Positions 1 through 10,228 of a DNA stretch of 24,179 nt are shown here, piece after piece. Source of the stretch: Gnetum montanum. Its lineage: Eukaryota > Streptophyta > Gnetopsida > Gnetales > Gnetaceae. The position numbers were made by a program, and so were the translations under genes. Positions within the stretch are counted from its first letter, which is position 1; each line of letters opens with the position of its first letter. The notes beneath the pieces were generated by a model. It saw only the letters and a program-made list of their open reading frames with translations, made no database searches and was not told where the DNA came from. The stretch spans positions 153,826 to 178,004 of the forward strand of contig MNCI01004586.1 in NCBI GenBank assembly GCA_015680685.1, read 5' to 3'.

Positions 1-179
1 GATTTTGGGTTTGTTTCTTGGTTATAACATGTCTAATGGGGTGCTGAATTTTTTGTGACTTAGGGGCTTTTTCCCCTCCATTGAGGGCCATTGCTAATGG
101 CCCACGATTTATAATCTCTTGTACTATAGTCTTTCTTTCTCAGTAATATAATCCTGAATATTTTCTCAAGAAAAAAAAA
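1..179 (+). mobile_element. 3' end of a LINE cut by the window edge
   Basis: Only the 3' untranslated tail is in the window. It has a small inverted-repeat stretch around a run of G/C (61-108, including gggcttttt followed by cccc, and a gggccattgctaatggccc hairpin). An AT-rich trailer follows, then A9 at 171-179. Directly after it the AT-rich repeat array begins; positions from about 186 match the sequence from about 23870. This resembles the usual end of plant L1-type LINEs. No coding part is visible, so the family and the target duplication cannot be checked. Confidence 0.55.
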
Positions 180-1747
180 CTCAATTAGATTTATTTAAAT
201 GAGCAAAGATACTATTCCGACATGTAATTTGAAAATTCTACTTCTAAATAGTAATTTGGTATGAAGAATAAAAGATGCATAGCAATCAATAGGAATAAAA
301 GAATAAAAGATTTAGGAATAGAGCTTGATATAAGTTTGACACAACTTCTAAATTGAGATGTTAAATTGAGAAATAATGAAAATTGAAGACATAAGACATA
401 ACATTGATCTAGAATGACATAAGACATTGCAACAAGATAAGTAAATATAACATTAAGTGATAGTGCTCAGAAAGTGCTAATATATTAGTTTTTGATGAAT
501 ATAATCATTAGAGAGAATACTCTAGCATGTGATTGGAGAAGCTTTCTTGAAGAATATATGATAGTTATGGGCAAAATATGCACAACAATCAATATTGAAT
601 ATCAACAATAAAGTTGGAAGCAAGATTGAGACATTCAAACAAGGATGATTACTAAATATGTTAAAGCTTAGATATGCCAGGGAATCAACTAACCATCATT
701 GGGAGAAGAGTTTATGAACTAAGTACAATGACATTAGCAATGAAACTATGAAAACTAAGAAATCAACAGTTGACTAAGAATGTGGAATGATTTGAAATTA
801 AATGAGTGATATTGGTTTGCACACACATTCCAAGGATGGTTAAGAATGTCACTCAACCATTGTTTGGGAACAAAGATTTTACTAGAAGCCTTAATAAATT
901 GAGATAATAATTTTATTGGAACTATGCAATGTGAGAAATCAATAAAATAGTGAAGAAGAGACACAAATGGAAAATAACAACACTCCATATTAAAGGTGTA
1001 AGGTTGGATAAGACACTCCATGTTGAATAATAAGTTTTAGATGTACGAATGGATTATGAGACATCACAATGAAGGGGATGAACAATGGTTACTCAACATT
1101 TATATGTTGAGAAAAATTATATTAGAAGTCTTGATGAATTGAGATAAAAATTTGGTTTGAACTATACAATCTAAGAAGTGGATAAATCTATAGTTAAGAA
1201 GGAAGAGAAAGGAAAGATATCTATCCCTCATATGAAACAAGCACATTTAGGTTTAAGGTTCTACAAGATACTACAACACAATGTATATATTTGAAAACAA
1301 CCAATAAAGTATTAAGATTTATGAATTGAACAACTAGACAATAGAGGATTGAGATTTAGCTTTATATGTTCATAACAAAATTAGAAAGCAAGGAGTAGAG
1401 CTTGCCACAAGGTTGATAGACAACATAACATTTGAAATTGGGATATCAATGTTTGAACAAAGCAATGTTTGTGTATCTTCAATTTTCAATGAGATTTAGC
1501 TTTATGTTCATAACAAAATCAGAGAGCAAGGAGTAGAGCTTGCCACAAGGTTAATGGGCAGCACAACCTTTGAAATTGGGATATCAATGTTTGAACAATG
1601 CAATGTTTGTGTATCTTCAATCTTTGGAAATTTCTTTTGAGCTTTTGATTTATCTTTTTAACGCACCACTCATTTACCTTTTGAACCTTTGATACCTTCT
1701 TGATTTGACACTTATTTTGTTTTTTTGTCTTTTGGTTGTGATTGTTG
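180..1747. repeat. A-rich block of the ~4 kb tandem repeat, unit 1
   Basis: This stretch holds no credible gene. It is A-rich, and 323-1640 can be aligned almost continuously with 20197-21420. Its first 100 bases match 23870-23978. It contains the recurring motif AACTATGCAATCTAAGAA in diverged form at about 919 and 1159, and the recurrent phrase AGCAAGGAGTAGAGCTTGCC at about 1390 and 1530. The short open frames here are scattered, differ between the repeat copies and are best read as chance. From about 1622 it passes into the T-rich block, which the minus-strand LINE interrupts at 1748-1755. Confidence 0.7.
1351..1629. repeat. Local tandem duplication, ~140 bp x 2
   Basis: Two adjacent copies, about 1351-1490 and 1491-1629, start with gagatttagctttat and run through the AGCAAGGAGTAGAGCTTGCC phrase to a TTGTGTATCTTCAAT phrase. 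The corresponding place in the second large unit (about 21265-21405) has a single copy, so this is a local duplication within unit 1. Confidence 0.75.
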
Positions 1748-1755
1748 TGTGCATT
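1748..1755. repeat. Target-site duplication of minus-strand LINE (left copy)
   Basis: TGTGCATT here recurs at 3770-3777, immediately outside the other end of the LINE fragment. An 8-bp duplication is plausible for a LINE but short. The flanking array sequence seems to have a small gap here, so the match is moderately convincing. Confidence 0.5.
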
Positions 1756-2089
1756 ATTTTTTAGTAGAGTTTGGGATTTATTAACTCAAAAAATAAAGCT
1801 ATGTACAAGCAAGATCATCATACCCAATGGGCCCCTCTCAAGTTATAGAGAGGGTGGCACCATCCCCCCACGTGACACAACCTCCCACCTTGGCATGAAA
1901 CCAGTCGAACCACCCCTCAAACACCCTTATTATTCCTAGGCCTCAACACACAAAACTACTACCCCTAAGTCATTCTCTATTATAAACAATCAGGATCAAA
2001 CCCAACCAAGCAAAAAATTCCCTTCCCCTAGGCACCATACAATCTAGCCTGACACCATTGGCTCCCAGATTGATCTACCATCCAACACT

Positions 2090-2480
2090 CCCACTTTCTC
2101 GATCCAATGTTCTTTGTGACCTTGTCGTTGTGGTATGTTGCGAGTCTTCCGTGGCTAGGTCTGACCATATCTCAAACTGCAACTCTTCTTGCAGCTCTTG
2201 CAAAGTAGTTACTTCTTGCCTCTTCTTGTTCCACTCCACCTCTTGCTACAAATCTACCCTTTGGTGCTTTGCAAGATCCATAGCTCGTTGAAGATCTATC
2301 TCTACGTTATCCGTTGGCTTCCTAAACCACCCTATCCTCTGCTTGCACATGCTCGGCAACCACCATACTAGCCTAATCGACCTCCTTGATCTCAATAGGA
2401 TTAATTGACTCACTCACTTCCACTTCCCGCTATGTTGCTCGTGAAGACCTAGGGGCCTCCTTCAAACCCAATCCCTTACC
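2090..2480 (-). pseudogene. LINE C-terminal charged/coiled-coil extension (broken)
   Basis: Read on the minus strand, this stretch gives a Lys/Glu-rich, helix-prone sequence containing KKRQEVTTLQELQEEL and ending SGSVGW just before a stop. The plus-strand LINE has a matching frame at about 17157-17483 (RQEAANLQVMQEDM ... SRSVSW), with only isolated TAG stops. Conservation of the reading frame between two diverged copies argues that this was translated in the ancestral LINE. I do not recognise a family; a coiled coil is the most I can infer. Confidence 0.5.
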
Positions 2481-2658
2481 CTTTTTCAAGTCTTCCTTTG
2501 TATCTGATGTCTGAGCCCTCAAAGTATACCACACACATCATCTTTGATACACCAACCATGGCTCTAGTCTTAGTTGTCGCAGGGCCTCAGTCATCCCTAA
2601 ACGCCATAGAGCCAGTATCAGCCTGGGATGTTGATTTGGTCATTTGCATCTTAATGAG

Positions 2659-3769
2659 TCAACCCTTATCCCATGCTTCAAGCATCGCAGGAAGGCAAAA
2701 TGAACTCCTAGCAGGCTTGTGTGGGCAGCCCGAATGAACCAGAAATCTATCAATCAAGATAGCTGCAGTTTGCCAAATTGAGGGCAGCGCCAACTTGTGC
2801 ACATGTCCATTAGCAATCCTAGGTATCGTGCCCTTGAAGAAGTCTCTGGCGTACCATTGGCTATGAAGTGCTGATGCAATGATCTCCCTCTCTGCCAGCA
2901 TCCCAATGACCTCTACTAATGCCACCTCCATTAGGAGAATTCGCTCTCCATGAAACTGAGTTTTGTCTCCTTCCCAATTAGTAAAGAATGATTGATCTGT
3001 CAACCCCAACTCTCGTTCCATTTGTTGCAGCATTGCAACCCATCCGATCCTTTCATTCATCCCCCAAAGTTCAACATTCTCCTTGAACTTAATGATCACA
3101 GGTTTTCACAGTTGTGCTTGTGCCATACTTCACGATGCTTTAGCCCACAAGTTTAGTCTAGCCTTGGCAATGGATGTTGGTAGTAAGAGTCGTTGTCAAT
3201 GAAAAATCAGATTATTGTGGCACTTCCACCTTGCCCATGGAATTGCCAGTTCTTTGGAATCATCGCTCAGCCTTAGTGGTGGCATCAGCCCAACTGCCTG
3301 CCACATGTCTTGCATATATGAGCAACGATAAACAAAATGGCCTATCATTTCAGTGTTTGCTACACATAGCGGGCAAGTGGTAGTAATAGTTATCCCTTGT
3401 TCTCTCAATAGCCCTCGCACTAGTAGCACCTTATGAGCAATCAATCACATATAGGCCTTTATCTTCTCAGGTAGTCATCCTCTCCATATATCAATTTATC
3501 TAGCAACTAGCGGATGGATGGCCTTAACCAATTCTTTAGGGGGTTTTCCCAAAAGGCCTTTCTCTTGCATCTCATGAATGTACTTGTAGATATTCTACCA
3601 TAGTCGCAACCCACCGGTGTCTACTTCCCACCTCCGATATTTTTGTTGCATCATCCTAACCCACTATGCTTGCCCCTCCTCCTACCCTGTCAATCTATTC
3701 ACCACGCATTGCATTCTGAGCTTAATCTCATCTTTGAAAGGTAATAGCCCGATCCCCCTAGTAGTTTTT
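2659..3769 (-). pseudogene. LINE ORF2 C-terminal part with zf-RVT-like motif (broken)
   Basis: The minus-strand frame around 3196-3444 contains a segment typical of the zinc-binding domain that follows reverse transcriptase in plant LINEs (zf-RVT). It has LLREQG, then CPLC, and about a dozen residues later GHFVYRC, giving a Cys-Cys-His-Cys arrangement, followed by the WARWKCHNNLIFH stretch. A second open segment, 2659-3099, continues with FKENVEL near its start and FFKGTIPRIANGHVHK later. The same order occurs in the plus-strand LINE (16000-16880). Stops between the two segments and upstream show the gene is dead. The function of the part after the Cys/His motif is unknown to me. Confidence 0.7.
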
Positions 3770-4412
3770 TGTGCATTTGATTTTACTTCTATTCTAGATA
3801 TCCTTGCTTAGTTTTTTGCTTCTTTAATTTGGTTTTTCCCTTTGCTTTTTGTAGTTTTGAGCTCTTCTTGTTGCCCTTTAGTGTAATCTTATTTGTCTTG
3901 TTATTTTTCTCAAAGAAACTTCCACATTTCCTTGTTGGTGTTTAAATAGATCCTTGTGTTTTTAATTTTCCACTAACTTAATTGCATATTATTGTTTTAC
4001 CTATGTTATTTTTGCTACTTTCTAAAACTTCTTCAAATTCTTTATCATTGTTAATTGTTTTCTAAATTTGAAATTTGATACCTTGGATAATCTTTGTGCT
4101 AATGTCCTTTGGAGATGACCTTTTTCATTGATACCACTTGTTGAAGTTCTAATTTGATTGAAACTATGCAATCTAAGAAATGTAAAATGCTATGTGTATC
4201 TTTAGTCTTTGCAAATTTGTTTTGAATTTTTTATTCTTCTTTTTGCCCCTTGTTTACCTTTTGAACCATTCATACATTCTTGATTTGATGCTACTTTTCT
4301 ATCTTTTGACTGTGGTTATTGATTTTTTAATTTGTAGTGCTTTTGATTTTACTTTTATTTTAGAGATTGTTGCTTGCTTTTTTGCTTCTTTAATTTGATT
4401 TTTAAAGTTTTT
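3770..4412. repeat. T-rich block of the tandem array, between the two LINEs
   Basis: This starts with the right copy of the LINE duplication (TGTGCATT, 3770-3777) and continues the T-rich subrepeat interrupted at 1748. The phrase CTTTTGATTTTACTT occurs near the start and again at about 4340, giving a local period of about 565 bp. A TGATACCA motif lies at 4129-4136, followed by the conserved AAACTATGCAATCTAAGAAA. The sequence stops at about 4412 within a tttttag phrase and resumes at about 17794 with ttgagctcttc. In intact repeats (about 18410) these are contiguous. There is no gene here. Confidence 0.7.
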
Positions 4413-4613
4413 AGTTGGGAGAATATGATGAGACCAAGGAATGTTGGTGGCATTGGTTTATTGCCCTTTAAAGATGAGATCAAGCTAGTAAATAGGTTGC
4501 TAGGGCAAGAGGATAGGCAAGCATAGTGGATTACGATGATGCAGCAGAAGTATTAAAGGTGGGATGTTGACTTGGGAGGGTTGTTGCTTTCGCAGAATAT
4601 ATGCAAACATGTT
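4413..4613 (+). mobile_element. Plus-strand LINE, 5' piece (before the palindromic insertion)
   Basis: From about 4437 this matches the minus-strand LINE near its 5' end (reverse complement of about 3600-3769), for example the shared AAAGATGAGAT and GGCAAGCATAGTGG. It ends in ATGTT (4609-4613), after which the LTR palindrome starts. The LINE continues at 15974 after the inserted block. The left boundary at about 4413 is where similarity to the T-rich array stops; I found no clear target duplication for this LINE. Confidence 0.75.
4609..4613. repeat. 5-bp target-site duplication ATGTT, left copy
   Basis: ATGTT directly precedes the LTR start TGATGAAGTG. The same five bases follow the other end of the palindromic block at 15974-15978. 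Five base pairs is the duplication size made by Ty3/gypsy integrases. The uninterrupted LINE paralog has this site once (as ACATT on its own strand) in an ungapped alignment. Confidence 0.85.
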
Positions 4614-4666
4614 TGATGAAGTGTCAAATGGTCAATGGGTTTACTAGGCCGCGTATATGGGACCCC

Positions 4667-4706
4667 GTATACGTGGCCGTGTCGATGGAGCCCTGTATAC
4701 GTGGCC
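4667..4706 (+). promoter_or_regulatory. 28-bp U3 tandem repeat upstream of TATA box
   Basis: GTATACGTGGCC occurs at 4667-4678 and 4695-4706, a period of 28 bp. Each copy contains an ACGT core like that of plant bZIP-binding G-boxes. The right-arm LTR has only one unit at the equivalent place. Repeats upstream of the TATA box in U3 are often enhancer-like, but that role is inferred here. Confidence 0.5.
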
Positions 4707-4766
4707 CCGTCCACGCATCCTTCCATGCATCAACGTGGCCTCATTTACGCGACGCCTATTTCGACC

Positions 4767-4775
4767 TATAAATAA
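4767..4775 (+). promoter_or_regulatory. LTR TATA box, left arm
   Basis: TATAAATAA lies about 150 bp into the LTR, just after the CpG-rich U3 segment, and is fully conserved in the other arm (15840-15848, minus strand). Transcription would run inward toward the centre of the palindrome. Confidence 0.65.
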
Positions 4776-5512
4776 GTGGGCTCCTGCACACTTAGGGACC
4801 TTTTTGGCAATTGTAGCGAACCTCTTGTAGTTTGTTTCTGTGAGAGTTAAAATATTTTCCAAGTGCCCGTAGTAGGTGTAAGAAAGGTATCTAGCTCTTT
4901 ATTCGAACACTGATGTACCTAAGCCCATGAGCTTTTCAAGCATTCCTTGCAGCAATTGAACTCAATCATTTCTATGCGTTTATAATTTAATATTTATATG
5001 CTTTAATCATTCATTGATTTTTTGTTGTTACTATTTTAATCAATCTTGTTCTTTTATAGTTCATAGAAACCATAAGTACGACCATCTCGAATGTAAAACT
5101 CAACACTAGGCAACCCAGTGACGCTTAACGTCTGGTAACCTAGTAGTGGTTAAGGGATGCTTAGGACATGCATGGAAGATGGGGATCGGATACTTATGCT
5201 AGGAAAAGTTAGGACATAGATTAGGATAATTATAGATTACATAATATTTCATTCCTTACTTTCCATTTCGAGCATTAGACGCTAGAAGATAAAGTAAAAA
5301 GCCATAAAAATCAGTTGCCTCAATCTCATTTAACCATCGCAATCAGAACATCACAAGTGAGGTTGGGAAGACAACGACCATTCTAACAAAGGGTTTTGCT
5401 GGTTGAGGTCTGGCGTATGCAAAGTGCTTCCAATCTACGAAATTTGACCAAGTCACGTGTGAACGCCCGTGATTCGCATGGTTGGGCATAGGGGTACCTA
5501 GCCACTCATCAT

Positions 5513-5530
5513 TGGTACCGTTGTCGGGGA
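5513..5530 (+). other. Primer-binding site, left arm (tRNA-Asp type, decayed)
   Basis: TGGTACCGTTGTCGGGGA starts one base after the LTR end. It resembles the complement of the 3' end of plant tRNA-Asp, used by Athila/Tat-type elements, with three mismatches, all C-to-T or G-to-A. The right arm has different mismatches at the same site. Confidence 0.75.
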
Positions 5531-5675
5531 CTGTTAGTCTTACATGGGTCATTTAACCTTAGCAAAATTATTATTCATGTTGTTGGACCGGACCCAAGAT
5601 AGTAAAATTTACACATGCTAAGCAGACTAAGTAAAAAGTAAGGTACACTAAATAGTGGATTATCTAACATCCAAC

Positions 5676-8240
5676 ATGTCTTCTTCTCACAGGCAAGACA
5701 AATCCAACCCACCGATGCCATAAGAATGTCGGGTGGTCTACAAACATCCTGATGAATATGTTCCTGACTTCACCTTCATCCTACATCAAGATGAACATTC
5801 ATGATGGTGGGACATGGAAGGCAACATCATACTACCGCCTGATCGATTGGCTCCTGGAATGTTGTTTCACAATCTTGCCAAACTAGGCATCCAGGACCAT
5901 GATGTGGAATACGTCATGGAGAACCATGACTACCAAGACTATCATCCCACTGAGGCCCAATGGGCACAAGACCAGCAGTAGGCAGAACGATATGAACACA
6001 TGAAGGGGAAACAGTTCAGTAACCCCCTATTTTTGCAAGGGCTGTAGGACGATGGGGAAGCTATCTTTCATGACTCCCATTTGGCCAAACTTCCTCTGGG
6101 GCATCAGATCATTCAGTCCATTATCCAAAACAAGCAACCAAGTGACCGAGATCCCTAAGGGAATGGAGGGTCATGTAGGAGAAGTCACGGCTCAAGCAAG
6201 GATGGGTAGGAAGATCAAGGTCACCATCAAAGCATAGGGGAAGATCGACACCAGAGCGGTGGCGACTCCTCTCCTTCTTCTCCATCCTCTCGCTTTCCTC
6301 TACCTTCACCTAGTTCAGACTCTAATCATAACCATGGTAGAAAGGAGCGAGATGATGGTGTTCATAAGGATCAAAGGGACCGACGTGAGGAAGCGCATGA
6401 CCAATTGCGTGAGGCTCACCATCATGAAAGGAGGGGCAGTTGAAATCATTATAGACATCATGGTCCTCAGCAAGACTATGACTCGGATGAGCCATTACTG
6501 ACTACTTGAAGCATGTTCCATATCACCGAGGCAGTTTAGATACCCAACAGGCACTTGAAAGATAGTCAGATCAAACGCATTGACATGAACAATATCCCCA
6601 GGTTTGAAGGGGGGTACAATTGTGATCCGCAAACTCACCTGCAAACATTCCATGATGCTTGCACCCTGCAGAATATCAATAATGATTGGCAAAAGCTTAA
6701 GATGTTCCCTCACACACTCATCAAGGAAGCAAAAAGCTAGTACCGATCTTTGAAACCGGAATCAATTAGGAGATGGAGTACGATGCTGGAGATCTTCAAC
6801 AATAGGTATCAAACCTATTCCAGAGTGGTGAATCTGAGACATCAAATCCAAGGTTGGAAGCAAGGGAATCATGAACCCTTGGATGCAGCAATGAGTAGGT
6901 ACTATTCATTGTTACATCGGTGCCCTGGTCATGGCTACTCTTAGTGGGCACAGCTTCGCCATATCCTTGATGGGCTCTGCTTTGAAACTAGAAAGACCCT
7001 TGGCGTGTACGCCCAGAGACGATTATCAAAACTAAGGGTCCATCAACTACAACGCCTCATCGAGCAAGTGGCTAAAGAAGAGGAGGAACTCAAAAAGAAT
7101 GAGAGTGCATAGGAGTTTAATCAGGATCCCTCCATCAAAAAGAGGGAGGTCTGATTCTGTGAAGAGGAGGAGGAATCACCACTGGATGTAGCGGTGAACC
7201 AAAAAACCTTGCCCCTATAGAAGTTTGCCTCTGAAATATCGATAAAGGTTGATAAGATGTGGGACTCTCTGGACGAAAGATTCCAAAGTGTTTTGAAAAT
7301 TGCAGAGGAGTCCAGAGAGCAAGGTAATGATCGTGATCGACGTAGGAAGAAGGAAGCTGAATGTGCCCATCATAAGGGTAAGGGCAAAGTTGCTGTAGTG
7401 GAATAGGTTGCAGACTTTGACACAGAAGAGGATGATGAATGTGACATATGCCAATACGAACATCCTAAGGGGTGTTATCTCGTGGTGTCACATCTACAAG
7501 AGTCTAGGGTGTATGCGTTGAACCCTCGTTTAGCAAAGAGACAAACACCCCAAAGGTTGCCTTACCCACAAGGCAATCCTAGGCAGTTCCACCAACAGCA
7601 AGGATATTATCCAAGTGGAGCGCCACTGCAACCTTATGAACACTTCCAGCAGTGGTAGCACCCACAAGCGTGGGGGATGCCACCTCCAAGGTAGCAGTAT
7701 CCTTACTAACAACCAGATCCCTATGGGTACTATGTTTAGCAACCAGTCTCTCCACGGGACTCTTCTAGTCACACAACCTTTCAGAGTTACTACCACCCCC
7801 TAGAATATTTTCGACCACAATCTCCATCACCTAGGGGGGAAAGCCCACATCTTTACTATCCTCCATCACCTTCTCCTGTCGTCCCTACTCAACAACACCC
7901 CACTCAGCTACCACCTACTCCACCCATGCAAGGAGGAATTCCACCATAGCCACAACAACGCAATCCTACGAGGGTTGTCAACCTACAATTGGCTCCTCAG
8001 CTGGGTGGACCGGAAGCCAAGCCACGGAAACGTCCCTTCTTCTGGCCTAATAACTTAAGCACACCCTCTAACACACCTGTGGCTGGTGCCTCTGAACCTC
8101 AAACTGCCTCCACCGTTCCACCCTTCAAGTAGCCTTCAAACCAAACACCCTCCAACATACAAACAGTCATGCTCACACATGCAGTGACCGACTAGATAAA
8201 GGCAAACCATCTTCCCCGAAAACTGACTGATTCGAGGAGT
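5676..8240 (+). pseudogene. gag region of left arm (degenerate)
   Basis: The start codon at 5676 opens MSSSHRQDK, matching MSSSHRRDE in the right arm. The reading frame stays the same from here to the RT region, which indicates one ancestral gag-pro-pol frame. In order: an N-terminal segment of about 160 residues with no family I recognise; a Ser/Pro/His/Arg-rich charged linker (about 6240-6500); a capsid-like retrotransposon gag region (about 6584-7110) with IPRFEGGYN, WQKLKMFP and the RCPGHGYS motif typical of the Athila/Tat group; a short Cys-His motif CDICQYEHPKGC (7440-7475); and a Pro/Gln/Tyr-rich linker (about 7550-8100). Many in-frame stops, mostly TAG, make it non-functional. Confidence 0.8.
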
Positions 8241-8564
8241 CCCCTCATCTATCTTCAGGTGGCAGGAAATGAGCCATGTAAAGCCCTTCTGGATTTGGGG
8301 TCAGGAGTCAATTTGATTTCACATGACATGTACAAGAATTGGAACCTGCCCCCATTAAAGAAGAGCAACATTCGGCTCGAACTGGTAGACCAATCCATTA
8401 CTATTCCCTTGGGATTGGTGGAGGACATTGTGACCACGGTTTGTGGGTGGTCTTATCCTGTTGATTTCCCTGTCATCCGTGTGAAGAACTACAAGGGGAA
8501 CTTCTTAATCATAATGGGAAGAGCTTGGCTGAGCACGGTGGATGCAAGGCTGGGACTTTGAGAT
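8241..8564 (+). pseudogene. Retrotransposon aspartic protease region of left arm
   Basis: The segment VAGNEPCKALLDLGSGVNLI is followed by LVDQSITIPLGLVEDIV and IIMGRAWLSTVDARLGL, the order expected for an Athila-type protease. The catalytic triplet at 8292-8300 reads Asp-Leu-Gly instead of Asp-Ser-Gly, through a TCG-to-TTG change. The right arm keeps Asp-Ser-Gly. A protease with Leu here would not be expected to work. It lies in the same frame as gag. Confidence 0.85.
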
Positions 8565-8779
8565 CTTTCCCTTGAAATCTCAAAAGAAAATCCTTTTGGA
8601 AAGATCGAAAAGAAGTGTGTTCCATGCATCGCGTACAGTGACTCCGAGTGCAACTATGTGCAATAGCTATGGTCCACCAAGCGAACATCTATTCAAGCAT
8701 GCAGTTGGTGTACCAAAGAATCACCAGTTCAACAATGCCTGTATGCAGCAGCCACAAATCAAGAAGGCACCTAGTGGCT

Positions 8780-9705
8780 GACCATTGATCCCGCTAGCAA
8801 TACCTTGTGCATGGAACCATCTGAGGGGCTTGTATGAGCCTACATAGAGAGCATGGATAAATTGGAAGAGGTTCATCAACAAGTATCCACTATTGATGAC
8901 CATGATGATTGGGGAAAGTTGCAAATCCTTGAAAATTTTAAACAGGAGCCCCTGGAACTTAAATCTTTACCAGCCCACTTAAAATATGCCTTTTTGTAGA
9001 ATGGGAAATCGGTAATTATTAATGCCACTCTTACTCCTGAACAAAAGAAAAAGTTGGTAAAGGTGGTGAACAAATGGGATGTTGCTTTTGCATGGTCATA
9101 TCTTGAGCTAACCGAAGTTGATCCCAGGGTCTACCAACATCGGATTTATATTGACCCCTCCATGAAGCCACGACGTCAACCACAAAGACGACTGAACCCC
9201 AAACTGAAGCAAGTCGTCAAAGATGAAATCAAGCAGTTGCTCAAAGCAAGGTTCATCTATTCCATTGTCGATAGCAAATGGGTCAGCCCACTCATTATTG
9301 TGCTGAAGAAAGATGGCAAATGGAGGGTCTGTATAGATTTTCGATTACTCAACATGGCTACCTTCAAATATCACTTCCCACTCCCATTTGTGGACCAGGT
9401 GTTGGATACCATTGCAGGGCATCGTTATTACAGCTTTTTGGATGGTTATAGTGGCTATAACCAAATCCAAATTGCATCAGAGGATCAGGCTAAGACAACT
9501 TTCACAAGTCCCTGAGGAACTTTTGCATACAAGAAGATGCCTTTGGCCTGTGTAATGCACCTGCCACTTTCCAACGCCTTGTCCTCAGCATCTTCCAGCA
9601 ACAAATTGGCAATGGGATAGAAGTCTTCATGGATGACTTCTCTACCTATGGGACCACATTTGATCAAGCCTTGGACCACCTTGAGCAAGTTCTAAAAAGA
9701 TGTGT
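8780..9705 (+). pseudogene. Reverse transcriptase region of left arm
   Basis: The frame continues from the protease. Recognisable RT elements are RRLNPKLKQVVKDEI, WRVCIDFRLLNMATFKYHFP, the first catalytic aspartate motif FLDGYSGYNQI (9435-9455) and, after a frame change, the second catalytic motif FMDDFS (9626-9643). A TGA replaces Trp near 9513. A one-base loss near 9541, relative to the right arm, shifts the frame just before the LCNAPATFQR motif. The Athila/Tat placement rests on QRRLNP, LPFVDQ and DGYSGYNQI. Confidence 0.9.
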
Positions 9706-10228
9706 GGACACTAACTTATAGCTCAACTGGTAGAAAAGCCACTTAATGGTCTAAGAGGGCATTGTGCTGGGTCACCGTATTTCATAGACAGGGATTAGTG
9801 TGGATCCTGAGAAAATCAGGGTCATCCAAGGAATCACCCCGCAACCAAGCACTGTGAAAGATGTTCGATCATTCCTTGGCCACACTGGTTACTACCGGCG
9901 CTTCATCGAAAATTTCTCGAAGATCACCAAGCCGTTGGTGGAACTCACAAAGAAAGATGCTCTGTTCATCTGGACCAAGAAATGTGAATCTGCATTCCAA
10001 ATGCTTAAACAGAAACTCGTAGAGACCCCAGTTCTATGAGCACCTGATTAGTCCTAGCCCTTCAACATCATGATGGATGCATTCAATTATGCCTTGGAAG
10101 TTGTGCTTACATAGTGTGATGATCAAAAGTGTCCATACTATATCCACTGTGCAAACCGTAGCATTGTGGGTGCCCAACTATATCCATAGGTGGAGGAGAA
10201 GATCCTTCAGTCTATCGCCCTGGAGTAG
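9706..10228 (+). pseudogene. RT connection and partial RNase H region of left arm
   Basis: The shifted frame contains DPEKIRVIQGITPQP, FLGHTGYYRRFIENFSKITKPL and FIWTKKCESAFQMLKQKL, the connection region of gypsy polymerases. The start of RNase H follows (MMDAFNYALE, where the right arm has MTDASNYALG). Frame similarity fades around IVGAQLYP near 10180. Integrase never appears. Homology to the right arm stops at about 10168. Confidence 0.8.

Larger units (their letters stand above)
1756..3769 (-). mobile_element. 5'-truncated LINE fragment, minus strand (2.0 kb)
   Basis: Read on the minus strand, this begins near 3769 inside the end of a LINE ORF2. It passes through a zinc-binding RT-associated region and a long C-terminal extension, and ends in a tail reading ACTAAAAAATAAT at 1756-1768. 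The final 60 bases (GATCTTGCTTGTACATA ... tail) closely match the end of the plus-strand LINE at 17723-17790, which fixes the 3' end. The RT domain itself is absent, so this is a dead 5'-truncated insert. It is the uninterrupted paralog of the plus-strand LINE and shows how that sequence looked before the palindromic insertion. Confidence 0.8.
4614..5511 (+). repeat. LTR of left arm (outer, U3-R-U5)
   Basis: This 898-bp LTR begins TGATGA and ends TCATCA, a perfect 6-bp terminal inverted repeat of the TG...CA type. The primer-binding site follows one base later. The first 100 bases are GC- and CpG-rich, with the phrase GTATACGTGGCC repeated at 4667 and 4695. A TATA box follows at 4767-4775. 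The right arm carries the matching LTR at 15081-15973. No second LTR exists on the inner side. Confidence 0.85.

Noticed and set aside
755-1021. 88-codon minus-strand frame in the A-rich block
   Set aside because: The homologous region of unit 2 (about 20640-20940) does not keep the frame, and there is no domain or start context.
1351-1629. CRISPR-like or satellite array
   Set aside because: Only two adjacent copies of about 140 bp without spacers; an ordinary local duplication.
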